Both the position numbers and the translations under genes were made by a program. Under the pieces are notes generated by a model that was not told where the DNA came from, ran no database searches, and saw only the letters and a list, made by a program, of their open reading frames with translations. 64,000 bases of DNA, taken from Pyrenochaeta sp. MPI-SDFR-AT-0127 (Eukaryota; Ascomycota; Dothideomycetes; Pleosporales; Cucurbitariaceae). This document shows positions 41,014 through 52,739 of the stretch, piece after piece (positions within the stretch are counted from its first letter, which is position 1; each line of letters opens with the position of its first letter). Location of the stretch: the NCBI GenBank assembly GCA_020747015.1, contig JAGTJM010000077.1:62001-126000 (forward strand), written 5' to 3'.

Positions 41014-43895
41014 TTACTGCACAACCTAGTCATAAGTCAGCAACTCAGGTCCATTCCGATATTATCAATCCGGCCATGTTGACAAGATCAACGGCACATC
41101 CTGCAAAGTCGGACATACCTTTTCTCTTAGTTTACTGATCCACTGCACAATGCTCTCGCCCTGATCTGCGCGGTCTTCGACCAGTAGTGTTTGTGCCCAT
41201 AGCTTCAGACTTGGGTCACCATCTTCCTTGATGATGTACAGCGTGGGTAGCGTAATGCTGCCTACGCCCTTCGACTTATGATCTCTTGACTTCTCGACAA
41301 CTGCAATAGTTAGTTAGCTGCGATGGGATGGAGCATAATCTTAATGACATACCAGCTCGTACCCGCTCAGAGTACTCGTTATCTAGGAGCGGTAGAGAAG
41401 CTTTGCCCTGCTTGAGTTGCGTGCGATCCTCAATGCCAAACACATCGGCAAGGAGCGCTGGAACGGCATCGCGGCCAATCCACCTGAAAAAATTAGACCT
41501 CTTAATCGAGTCGAGCTATACGGCGCATGGGCAGGCTTACAGAAACTGATTGACGCCATCGTCCAAGAGATACAACCCATAGGGAACGATCGCAGCAGAC
41601 GAAAGGTTCAGAGCTGGAGGCATCGTGATCTGACCTGTTGTAGGTTCTGGCACGCCAGCATCATCAGGCATATCCTGGAGATGTGTTAGCTTCAACCGGT
41701 GTTGCTCGACAGGCATAACATACGTGCAGGCTGTAAAAGCTGGGATAGATGTACTGAACCAACAGTCGCAATGGTAAGGTCGAAAGAAGATCCAATGCAG
41801 CTGACCGAAGATCAGAAGGTATTTGAGCGCTCTTTCTGAGTCCGACGTTCTTGATAAGACCGAGGAACAATATTGGAAGGGCACGAAGATTCTGAGGAAG
41901 CTGGAGGCCACCACCTCCCATGCTTCCACCTGCAAGCTCCTTCCTGTATGTTGATAGAATTTCGATGACCTTTGCCTGTAGAGCATCTCGTGCAGCATCA
42001 AGACCGCTTGATAGAGCGCGCTCCACCGCTTTATGGCTGAAATAAGTAGTAATAGCTTGCGGGTCCGCTGAGGCGTAGACCGAGGCAAGACTCTCGGTTG
42101 TAGGTACAGCAAGCGTCAAAACCCTGATGCGGCGCTGTCCACCTGAAGTTGTGTGCAGGACAGCGGCTTGAAGGCACGCAAATGGTTTGCTGATCGTCTC
42201 GTCAATTGCGACCTCGATCACAACAGCCTGGTCCCTTGGATAGGCTGGGAATGCGCAAAGATCCGAGGATCGATTGAAGAAGTTCCCATAGAATGCTGAC
42301 ATGCGGAGTCCAGTGGTGGCACGTACTCGTAGCACAGCCTCCAGGCCGATCTCAGCGGACAAGTAGTCTGCGAATTCTGTAGCAATTTTGACGACATCCT
42401 CTTGTCTTGCAGCGTTCCATCCGGGATAGAAATAGGTTTGGCCTGCCGTAAACCGAGGGAGATTGCTTAGTGTTGCGACATCCTGGTACTGTGATGAGAA
42501 CAAAAACATATCAACCGAAACCTGGTTCTTAGAGCATTCCACAGCAAAGGATTTGTACCAGTTGTTTGCAGGTTGCAGCAAGCTAGCTTCCTTTCCAGTA
42601 CCCAACAATGACTTATCCTCTCGTGGGTTCAGGGCAGCATGCCCGACATTCGGCAGTGACGCGGCGATCACGGTGAGCTTTCCTCCAAGGGGTGAGATGA
42701 GCTTATGTGCAGATCGGAGGGCAGATCCTAGAGCAAATCCAGGGACGTGCGTGTTCTGGAACATAGCGGGAAGGCGGTCGAGGAAGTTCTCGATATTGTT
42801 GCGGCACTGGCTCAAACTAACGAGAAGGTCTGAGGGCATGGGCAGGTAGGGTTCTTCCAGGTCGGAAACGACTAATTGCTGTGGGTCATTATTTTCACTG
42901 TTGTCTGCCGGGATTGAAAAGAAATGCAGCCCGGAGTCTACCGCCATAAACCCAATTCGTGTCCGTCCATCTGCGTTGGGTATCCGGCCAAGAGACTCTT
43001 TAATGACTCGCGAGATAACCGCTAGAAGACCGCTGTTGACCGCTGCTTGGGTGCAATCCAAAATAATGTAGTAGCACAAAGGCTGCGGAGGCCGAACCAT
43101 GTACTCTTGTGGGGCAACAAACTCAGTTACTGCATAGTTCAGCTCTGGTCGCTGCCAGCGATCCACGCTCTTCTGTTGTGCCGCATCCCAGTCGAATGCC
43201 TGTGGGACGTCATTTGTGAGATTACACATGTTGCACCTCCACCTGTGCCCATGATCGAGGAACGAGACGAAGGGGTTGATATAGGCTCGGCAGCGTCTGC
43301 AACGGCTGATGACCTGGTCGTGCACAACCGGTATTGGGTCTTCTGAATCGTGCAGACTGGCATACGGGCTGATGATCAGCGCAAATGGAAGCTTGCTCTT
43401 TTTCAGTAACGAGTGGTTCGTAGGGATGGTGTTTAGAGTGCACCGCAGGTATTTGCTCGACTCGTTTGCCATTTCAGAGGGCGTAGCCGCAGCATTCGAG
43501 GGTAGGTGGATGGGCGGCGGCGGATTGTAGAGCTCCGAGACATGGAAAGGCTGAGCGATGAGGTCTGAGGGGAACAATTGGTTTTGCTGCGTCGCAGCAG
43601 TCGGTTGCTGTGCTTGCGGAGCCGCCTGTCCTGGCTGAGATCCCAAGTTCATCTGCCCAAATTGTTGGTTGAGGGCGTTCGGATCTTGGGCTGCTGGCTG
43701 TCCGTATACTGGTGCCGGTGCCCCATATCCGGGAGAGGGTGCTCCATAACCCGGTGCCTGTGCGCCATATGAGGGCGCTGGAGCTCCATAGCCTGGTGCA
43801 GCGGGCGGTACAGCTGCCCCAGGTTGACCGCCAGCATTGGCTCCAAATTCATATGCTGCACCCGCATATCGGTCCCTCTTCTTGCGGTCCGCCAT
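41014..43895 (-). CDS. sec24: COPII coat subunit Sec24
   Basis: Exons 43895-41724, 41674-41541, 41483-41353, 41300-41119 and 41025-41014 give 876 aa. Sec24 selects cargo for ER-to-Golgi COPII vesicles. The N-terminus has a Tyr-Gly-Ala-Pro repeat tail. The zinc finger is at about 198-223 (CRRCRAYINPF...WRCNMC). The vWA-like trunk starts near 275 (CYYIILDCTQAAVNSG). Beta-sandwich (LRMSAFYGNFFNRSSDLCAFPAYP), helical and gelsolin-like (YGLYLLDDGVNQFLWIG) parts follow in the normal order. The last coding exon is only 12 nt (VVQ and stop), chosen because it gives a plausible end after LREK. Reading on past the 41119 donor is the alternative. Confidence 0.93.
43689..43793 (-). repeat. 21-bp coding tandem repeat in Sec24
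   Basis: Five 7-residue units (GYGAPAP, SYGAQAP, GYGAPSP, GYGAPAP, VYGQPAA) at residues 35-69 in the disordered N-terminal tail. Confidence 0.75.
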
Positions 43896-44447
43896 AGCGA
43901 GAGCAGCCGGGGTTTAAGGGGGTAGTGGGGCGTCGAGATAACGGGTGACCAGAGGATATTCGGTGTTGGCGGGACTGCCTGGGAATTTGAAGGTGAGGTT
44001 GGAGCTCCATGTGTCTTCTTGGGAAGCGGCACATTCCGCGCTAATGTCGACCCCCGCCAACCGTGCACCGACAGGCGAGGATAGTGTACATCTCCACACC
44101 GAGAACACCTTTGCTTTCTACATTCATTCCTCTACTAGTCTCCAGGCGGCAGCTTTTGTGCTATACTCATTTGTCAATATATCATCATGGTCTATCATCC
44201 ATTGACATGTGTCCATAAATCTGTCTCTACTCAACTTCAGGCGCCAACAATATACCTTTGGAAACGTGTCGACTTCACGAAATGCTGCTGTCACGGATAG
44301 TCACAATAAGGTATATATGATAAGTATTACACATTTATTAAAACCGAAAGCGTATCAATACATTAGTACATGTCGTCGTTAACAGTATTACACCACAAAA
44401 CGGTCCACAGACTTTCCGTCCAACTTGTCCAGTATGTCTTTCCGCCC
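43896..44447. other. Intergenic: sec24 promoter and pil1 3' flank
   Basis: A 552-bp interval with the sec24 promoter and the 3' flank of the eisosome gene. No gene seen. Confidence 0.5.
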
Positions 44448-45572
44448 TTAGACAGCTGATGCGACCTCCTGTCTCGGAGCCTGTTGCTGCCCTTCAAGTC
44501 TCTCCGCCTCCGTCACGGAAGAGGGAGCCTGGGCCTCGCCTCCACCTTGAAGTGCCCCCTGGGTTTCGTAGGACCTCTCACTATTTAAGCCCTCCCTATT
44601 AGTCGTACTCCCGAAGGTGGCGTTGTCAGGGACTGAGTGATTGGTCGCATTCACTGCGCTTCCAGGCATTGCTCCTGCACCAAGGTCTCCCGAATGGGAA
44701 TGAATCGGCTCAACTTGCAGCTCGTAGTTGCGGAGATCATCCTCTGCGTCAGTGAGTACTTGACGAGCCGCCTCTGCCTCCGTGAACGCAGGGTGTGTAT
44801 CACCAGGGACAATGGGAGTGTCGTCAACCAGGTTTAAGAGCCGGCGAGCGTGTTTAGCGAGTATAATTTGCTTTTCGGCGCGCTCAATGGTAGCTGCAAA
44901 ATGGTGATCATACGCCTCTTTGAACTTCTGGCGCGTCTGGGAACATCAGCAAGCTTCAGAACCATATCATGTGAACTACTTACAATGTTGCTTAATTGGG
45001 CTTCAGCGACTAAGCTCTGGGCCTCGGCGCGGACAAGCTCCTGTTCAAGCTGGACGATCTTAGTGCTCTGAGGCTCCTTGTACTTCAATTTGGCAATCTC
45101 ATCTGACACCTATACCACGATCAGTATAACTTACATTGCCAACTGGGATCGGTCTTACCTTGGACTTGTGGTCTCGGCTGGGCTGCACTGAACTCTCCGT
45201 ATTACGAATCTGCTTCAGGATGCCTCTGTATTCTTCAAGGCCCTGCGCATAGTGGTCCTCTTGCTCTGCAATCTCGGCCAGCAGGACACCAAGCTTGTCT
45301 GAAATGTCCGAAATGGTCTCATCCTCGGTCGCTTCACCCCACTCAGAGAGCTGCTGAGCAATTCCGACGCGTTCGCGCGCAACCGCCTCGTAAGCACCAA
45401 TGGCGTGGTTTTCTGACTTGATAATCTTGTAGAGCCTTTTCGAGAGCTCTGGCTGCTGCGTGCCCCGTAAAGACGCCATTGTAAAGCGGTGTTTCGGTGC
45501 CGCCTTGTCGCTGGCACCGCCCTTCTTAGAACGGGTAGACAGAGAACGGTTCCTGAATTGCGGAAACCTCAT
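44448..45572 (-). CDS. pil1: Eisosome BAR protein, Pil1/Lsp1 family
   Basis: Exons 45572-45159, 45109-44984 and 44936-44448 give 342 aa. Pil1-type BAR proteins build the furrow-like eisosomes under the plasma membrane. Family signatures are strong: LSKRLYKIIKSENHAIGAYE, SDISDKLGVLLAEIAEQEDHYAQGLEEYRGILKQIRNTESSVQPSRDHKSK, KLKYKEPQSTKIVQLEQELVRAEAQSLVAEAQLSNI and LLNLVDDTPIVPGDTHPAF. The N-terminus (MRFPQFRNRSLSTRSKKGG) is basic but short compared with canonical Pil1, and an RNSRAPTASQ-type start is missing. This suggests a divergent second paralogue such as PilB. The C-terminal tail is Gln/Glu-rich and disordered. An upstream in-frame ATG at 45605 adds 11 residues. Confidence 0.9.
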
Positions 45573-48203
45573 AGTTAGCGAACTGTTCCAAGGAGAAGTG
45601 CACAATAAGGCTTGGGATTGGGGGCCAGAGAAGCCTGCAGGAGAGACTGCCCAGGTACGGCATGCAGAACAGTGCTCGCCATGAGATTGTGAGCAGGATT
45701 GTGAAGTGTAGCTTACATTATGAGTCTTTTATGCACAAGCTCTCACTGTGACTGTATCGTGTTCTGTCCATGAGGATAGTTAGCAGTCTGTGTGGACCTG
45801 CTCGCTGCGCTCTCATGCAGTCCATCTCGGTGGATTGCGATGACGGGCACAACGACGGGATTGTGGGCTTCACCTTTCTGGGGAATGGGCAGGTTATTTT
45901 AAACTCTTTGGACGCTTTGGGATCAGGGTGCTGGGGTCGGAGACTGCAGTTTGGAGAGACGGGGCGGCGGGGTGACTCCAGGGCTTTGATGGAGGTCGCG
46001 CAAGCGCCTGGTGATGTCATTGCCCATGCTCCGGAAGCTTCGCCTCGTGAAGGTCGAGAAAGGAGCCACACACATCACACCTCACACAACCACTAGCACT
46101 GGACAATGCCGGCTGGTCCGCGCCTCCGTGTCTTCTGGATCATTTCTATCATCAAGGTTAGTTTGACGAGGAAAAGCAATTGCTGCTTCATCGAATTGTT
46201 TTTTAGTATCTCTGGCACCTAAATTCCACGGCGAGTGTCTGGCTGATGCACTACTATATGCCCAGGTACTTGTACTACGCGCTACATTTTGTGCAATGAC
46301 TCGTTTGGGAGGTGCATAAAGGATATTAAAGCAACACATCAGAATAGGAGCCAGCTTTGACAGGCGGACCAATCGGGGTTCGGTACGCTTTGATCACAAT
46401 CAGCACAATGGTCTCCCAAATAAGTTTGAAGCAATCAGCTTATCCACCCTTACCTCACGCCTGCCATGAAACAATTGACGCTTTTCGAATAGAGTTTCTT
46501 GTCACCCGAGGTATCGGCACTTGCCTGTGTACAATTGCGATGCTCGTGTTGTCCCAACGGCAGATGTAAAATCACTCACAGCACTCACGGCAGTTCTGGA
46601 TTGATGAAGGCGGGATTGAAAGACTGCCCTTTCTTGTTAATTGAACTCGGGCATACTCGGCTTCTCCGACAAGCTCGGTCAGCTGCTTGAGCTTATGGGA
46701 TAACGAGGAGCGAAAACGTTTGGTGACTGTATGCTACATCGCACAGGTACCAGCCAGCATGCTGTGTGACAGCTGGGGATCATCTTGCTAATCCAAAACG
46801 GGGCAGCGGCATATCTTGTCGATCTTGGACTCCGCGGTAATTCGCCTCTCTCCACTTCACCCTCCTCAATCTCCAACTACTACCATCTCCCTTGTGCTGC
46901 TAATTACTGCCACCGAGGAAGAGGTGATTGTCAGCTGCAACATCGCGTTGGAATCAAACGCTGAAGGGCTATGGTGATGCCTTTACTCGTCTTATGTTGT
47001 TCACGCTGCATCGCGAAAAGCGTGCGACTCTTCCCGGGGACTGAAGAACTTGGCAACGGACAAACACCCCACATCATCGTCACATTGTCTCCTTACAAGT
47101 GTGCCGAAGCTGCAGCTGACAGGCATCACCACAAGGCTATTCCTGGAATAAATATGCTAGGGTCGCGATGGGTTCCAATGCCTGTCTGGGCTTGGCCAAA
47201 TGGACCATTCTGAACCACAGGATTACCAACTCTGGGCTTCTGGGCCATCATCACCCCATAATCAACAACTCCCACATCTCGAAATCGCATGTTCTCGGGA
47301 ATTTTCACGTAGGCGCCAAGACGGGTAGGCGCCCTAGACAGCCACTGCCGTGCTAAACGTGCTTCACGTAACGGGTACCATGTTGAGTTTGCCAGCTATC
47401 GCATCTTAGTAGGTTGCTGAGCATGAGAAGAAACACTTCCTCGTATAGCATTGATTTGTCAAACTCTACCTACCAACGGACATTATAGTCGTAAAAGAGC
47501 CCGTTTCTCGGGTCCATCGGTTAGGCAGGTGAGGTTGACTCCTTCCCTCTTCCCAGCCGCAAGTAGATCTTGCAGGGAGATCGATACCGATCGTATGCGT
47601 GCCAAATTTTACTGGGTCATTGTTCAGGTCTATCAAACCCCAGGCCCTGTCTCCTTGTCAGCAGCTCGAACCGAGCGCCGTCTTGCGTAGCCTCTCAGCA
47701 TCAAAGGCGCCTTCTTGTCGGACTCTAAACAGGTTTTACACCGTGAAGGTTTGCGTAAGATTGGTATATGCGGGATGACCATGGTCTGCCTAGACTGACC
47801 AGACGAAATTTGTACCTCGTTTGTAATCCACAACTTCCAAGTACGGTGGTATCATCTGCAGGGGAAACATTAGTCGCGTCGTCTATATGCAGTACTGCGT
47901 CCCACGCCGCTCCTTGGTCAACCCACGCCGTCTTGGCACTGCTCATCATGTCAGAATAGTCTTTTTCGGTATTTCATCCCAGTCAGTCACAATGTGGGCC
48001 TCCATGCAGCAGGTTGTCCAATGCATGCTCTTTGGTCGGGCAGGGACCACCTATCTAGCATACGCTTTCGAGACCTAGCAAGCAGATAGAAAAATGTGGA
48101 TCGATGATATAGTGTGGCGGTCCTGAAGAGGTTCTGATTTTGTATAAAGTTGCATCAATTCAGCACCTGTTGGGTTGCCGTTGCAACACCACAATCCTCT
48201 AAG
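45573..48203. other. Gene-poor interval
   Basis: About 2.6 kb between pil1 and catalase. Many short open frames on both strands, none with a recognisable family or coherent exon chain. Should include the pil1 promoter on the left and the catalase promoter with a TATA box on the right. No repeats obvious by eye. Confidence 0.5.
48143..48148 (+). promoter_or_regulatory. TATA box of catalase gene
   Basis: TATAAA in TTTTGTATAAAGTTGC, 61 bp upstream of the catalase ATG. Position fits a fungal core promoter with a short leader. Confidence 0.55.
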
Positions 48204-50720
48204 ATGGTAAGACTCGGGACTTTTGCAGCAGCCGCTGCCTGCGGCCATGTCGCCCGCGCAGCATGCCCTTATATGGAGAATGATGCTCGAGATTTACCAG
48301 CCAGCCACCATGCTGTTCGACGAGACGAGCCAGCTGGGTCGTCCCCGGTGTCTACTGATGAGTTCATGGCACAGTTCGAGGTCAACGATACTGATGTATA
48401 CCTCACGAACAACTTCGGTGGACCCATTGAAGACCAAGCTAGCTTGAGTGCAGGCGAGAGAGGCCCGACTCTACTTGAAGATTTTATCTTCCGTGAGAAG
48501 ATTATGCACTTCGGTATGGACGAAGGTCGATTGCAATAGATTTTTGCTTACTTATACATACAGATCATGAGCGAGTTCCAGAAAGAGCTGTACACGCTCG
48601 AGGAGCAGGAGCACATGGCGTGTTTACTTCCTACGGGGATTGGTCGAACATCACTGGTGCTTCATTTCTAAACGCACCAAACAAAGAAACTCCGATCTTC
48701 ATTCGATTCTCTACTGTCGCTGGAAGTCGCGGATCTGCTGATACCGTTCGAGATGTACATGGGTTCGCAGTTCGGTTTTATACCGATGAAGGCAACTTTG
48801 GTAAGTGCAACAGGCGTTATGGTATAATCTATTGGTTAGAAATCAATTTTAACAACTTCTAGACATTGTCGGTAACAATATTCCTGTCTTCTTTATTCAA
48901 GATGCCATCAAGTTTCCAGACCTCATCCATGCAGTCAAACCAAGACAAGATAATGAGATACCGCAAGCTGCAACAGGCCATGATAGCGCTTGGGACTTCT
49001 TCAGTCAGGAGCCATCGTCAATGCATACACTTTTCTGGGCGATGAGTGGACATGGTACCATTCGTTCGTATAGGCACACTGACGGATGGGGCGTACATAC
49101 CTTTCGTTTTGTGACGGACGAGGGCAAGACCAAATTCGTCAAATTTCGATTTAGAACCTTACAGGGCAAAGCGTCACTACTGTGGGAAGAAGCGCAAATC
49201 ACGGCAGGTTTGAATGCTGATGCGCATCGACAAGATCTATGGGACAGTATTGAGAATGGCTATTATCCTGAGTGGGTTGTAAGTTTTTAGTCTTTTCCGT
49301 GGGCTTCCTTGTTACTAATGTGTTTGTCACTAGTTCGAGGCACAAGTTATGGATGAAGAAGACCAGTTAAGGTTCGGCTTTGACCTCCTAGATCCAACTA
49401 AGATAGTGCCCGAGGATCTTGTACCTTTTACACCACTTGGAAAACTTACACTCAACCGCAATCCTCGCAATTACTTTGCTGAGACTGAACAGATCATGGT
49501 ACGTAGTTCCCAGTCTATCGCACATCATTTGCTAATATGCTCGAAGTATCAAGTTGGCCATGTCGTTAGAGGCATTGATCTGACTGACGATCCTCTACTC
49601 CAAGGACGTCTCTTTTCTTACCTGGACACACAACTTAATCGTCATAATGGCCCGAATTTCGAGCAACTACCGATTAACCGCCCCCGTGTACCTGTGCATT
49701 CGAATAGCCGTGACGGTGCTGGTGAGTCCTTTTCGACGCTTTGTATTGTGCTTCAATGAAGCTTTCTGACCACACGTAGGTCAAATGTACATTCCACTCA
49801 ACGTCGCTGCCTATTCTCCAAACACGCTCAACAACGGTTTCCCCCGACAAGCCAACAGAACTCAAGGGCGCGGGTTCTTTTCAGCGCCCAATCGATCAGG
49901 TGGATCTTTCGTGCGCGCAGTTTCATCGACTTTCGCTGACGTCTGGTCGCAACCTCGCCTCTTCTTCAATTCCCTGCTGCCTGTCGAGCAGCAATTTGTT
50001 ATCAACGCCATTCGCTTCGAGACAGCGCAGCTTACCAGCGATGTTGTCAAGAGCAATGTGCTCATACAACTTAATCGGGTCAGTCACGATGTAGCAGTTC
50101 GCGTGGCGGAAGCCATCGATATGACGGCTCCTGAAGCGGATGAGACATATTATCATGACAACACCACCATTGGAGTCAGCGCATCTGGAGAGCCGTTGCT
50201 GAAAATCGACGGGCTAAAGGTTGGCTATCTGACATCCAGTTCGGCGTCAGGCGACACAGCTAAGGCGCTCAAAGCGGCGCTTGCTGACCTTAATGTTGGC
50301 CTGGCTGTTGTTGCGGAGCGTCTTGGTGCGGGTATTGACCAGACTTACTCTGCTACTTTCGCGGGGCAATTCGACGCTATTGTTGTTGACGGTAACGCGA
50401 ACGCTATTTTCGCACCTGCTGGGAGCCTGGCCAACTCGAACGTGACTGCACCGGCTTCTGGCAATAGCACCAGAAGTGCACGCTCAACACTTTATCCTGC
50501 TGGTCGTCCACTACATATTTTGCAAGATGGGTATCAATGGGGTAAACCCATTGCTCTGGTTGGGTCGAGCAGTTCAACATTCGATGCTGCCGGTATCAAA
50601 GCAGGCACACCTGGCGTATACGAATTTGGCCCTTCAAACGACGCGTCATCGATCGTTGAGCAGCTAGCAGCAGGATTGCATACATTCAAATTTTTGGATC
50701 GTTATCCACTCGATCAGTAG
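48204..50720 (+). CDS. Secreted large-subunit catalase
   Basis: Exons 48204-48513, 48564-48800, 48863-49278, 49334-49498, 49547-49721 and 49780-50720 give 747 aa. It decomposes hydrogen peroxide. A signal peptide is visible (MVRLGTFAAAAACGHVARAACP), followed by a short propeptide ending in a VRRDE basic site. The haem domain has the active-site segment FDHERVPERAVHARGAGAHG with distal His114, NNIPVFFIQDAIKFPD, and the proximal Tyr401 in RLFSYLDTQLNRHNGPNFEQLPINRP. The C-terminal domain (about 590-747; GLKVGYLTSSSASGDTAKALKAALADLNV) is the flavodoxin/DJ-1-like extension that marks the large-subunit type. The closest known kind is Aspergillus CatB. All junctions keep frame. It probably protects against external peroxide. 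Confidence 0.93.
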
Positions 50721-51506
50721 CAGATACAGGAGCAACAAGATGCAGTCGCTCTCTCTCTACATGCAACAAGCTGTCCAGATAGTTTTCATGCGTTGAGAAT
50801 GTAAGACATGTGTTCCGAACAATTGCATTGAATGTGTTCCAAATGGGACTCATTGTTCATAAGAAAAGCGCGCAGATCTGTAGTGTCAATTTCAGATTCG
50901 CTCCGAATGTTTCCCCTGATTGGGTTCCAGGCCTTGAAGTGCATTGAAAATACCGCATCATCGCCCACTTGCTGCGCCTGAAGCTCCCAGGTACGAATTG
51001 GGATTGTCAAAAACATCGTTTCATGCCTGCAGAAAGTAAGGCGCCGACAGGTTCGGTCAAATAACGACCGCCAGGGGCACGCATTGGGTCGACATGGGGT
51101 TCGGCCGAACTTTTCCAAGCCTGCAACATTGGGCCGGCCCCGCACATTGCCAGCGCCATCTGCGCCGCAGCGACTGAACCACATAACGTGTCAAAGTGGC
51201 TCAGTCACCATGCCTAAAACGAATAACCACTCATTTGGTATGAGCCTTCTAAAGTGTAATACGCGGCACCAAAACACGACATGCACGCTTGCTGTGAGTA
51301 AGCCTAGTTATCAGGGCAGGTTGCGTCACTTGCTCGGATACCGGCATGAAGGGATAATAGGGCCGTTGGCGCTCTGATTGAGGTTGCCGTTTGATCCTTC
51401 CCAGGTATTTCTTGAAGTCCTCCACTTTCCCGTATGACCTCCAAGCTCCACATCATATATCATTAACACTGAGCGACCCCTCGTCGTAGCACGTCAGTGA
51501 TCAAGA
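50721..51506. other. Intergenic
   Basis: The 3' flank of catalase and the upstream region of the next gene. A 132-codon minus-strand frame at 50786-51184 has no recognisable content. Confidence 0.5.
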
Positions 51507-52232
51507 ATGGCCACAGTCTCACCACCAAAGCGCCATTCCTCCACTATCTTTTATCGTCAGTATAGCGACCGTCTTAGAGCGAGATCCCCAAGTCCACAAG
51601 CGCAAAATAATCCATGTCTATTCGAGGGGACCGATGCTGTCGCACAGAATCGAAAAGTTGCCGTCCAACGCATTGTTGAAGTGCACGACGCCCTCGAAAT
51701 TCAACATCAGACAGAAGCGGCTACGTCAGACCGACCTGTATCACCATCATCGATATCGAGCGATCTATTTACTGTCGACTTTAGTGAACTGCCCTTTCCT
51801 GATGCCGAAGTACGAACCTTCAGATATTTTGTACGTATGTGGGACCCTAGCGCAACTCCAGACCCCGACTTCGACCATGCCATAGAGCCATCCAAACTCG
51901 AGTTTGAGGAAGCAGCAATCAAACACTTCTTCCGGCGAATAGCGTTATGGCACGAAAGTGAGGACATGCAGAAAGCAGCAAAAGGGAAACTAAGTTGGAC
52001 TGCAAGGAGGAAAGGGAGAAGGAGGGCGAAGAGCGAAATAGGAAAGATGTGGATGGTAGAGAAAGGTCGCCAGGAGCATTCTTCGCATGACGAGTTGAAG
52101 GAAGTCACCACGAGAGAGGGGTTGGCGCAGCTTCTATGGACACTGTTGCATGACCCGACGGCGCCGTTGGCCCCAGAGCTGTTCGCAGAGTGTAAGGAAG
52201 CTTTGAGGAAGAAGTACGGTATCACAAGCTGA
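51507..52232 (+). CDS. Uncharacterised protein
   Basis: Single exon of 241 aa, family not recognised. The first 100 residues are Ser/Pro-rich and disordered. The rest is helical and charged: VRTFRYFVRMWDPSATPDPDFDHAIEPSKLEFEEAAIKHFFRRIALW, then a basic patch WTARRKGRRRAKSEIGKMW, then LAQLLWTLLHDPTAPLAPELFAECKEALRKKYGI. No signal peptide or membrane span; the basic patch could be a nuclear signal. The regular helical second half argues for a real gene. Confidence 0.6.
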   Translation: MATVSPPKRHSSTIFYRQYSDRLRARSPSPQAQNNPCLFEGTDAVAQNRKVAVQRIVEVHDALEIQHQTEAATSDRPVSPSSISSDLFTVDFSELPFPDAEVRTFRYFVRMWDPSATPDPDFDHAIEPSKLEFEEAAIKHFFRRIALWHESEDMQKAAKGKLSWTARRKGRRRAKSEIGKMWMVEKGRQEHSSHDELKEVTTREGLAQLLWTLLHDPTAPLAPELFAECKEALRKKYGITS

Positions 52233-52739
52233 GTGATCATCGTCGTGAAGGCATCCTGGGTGATGTCTGTGAGCTCCGCTGGACTGTGAGCTATACGTTA
52301 CTAACAAGGGATTGTCTGCCGGAGGATAGACATGATACTGCTTGTGAGCTCAAGCAAGTGTAATGGTGTTGGTTGTTGCATATCCTCATGTAGCAAGCCA
52401 TTATGACTACCTTCACGGGAGCACAGGACAACTTTGGGGAGCTTCTGCACTGGGTCAGAATTTGTTTATACATTAATTTGCTAATCTTGTTAAATATTCT
52501 CGTCTTACGGAAAAGGATTTCGTTGTAATGAGAACAATAGTGACACTTTCCACATACTTGGTGTTTGAAGTGTGAGGAGGAGTCGCCGAGCCGCTCCTCC
52601 CTTGTGTTCTCCTGTGTGCTTACTCAGTCAAGTGACATCAGGGTCATTATCCGACAGTTCCGCTTCCGGTCGGAACAGTTCCTTCTTATTATTGAAAGGG
52701 CCTTCGACCACAATTTGAACATCGATCAACAAGCCCACA
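52233..52739. other. Intergenic
   Basis: About 500 bp containing the promoter and leader of the alpha/beta hydrolase. No other feature seen. Confidence 0.5.

Noticed and set aside
50786..51184. 132-codon minus-strand frame after catalase
   Set aside because: No domain or conserved motif; sits in a likely 3' flank.
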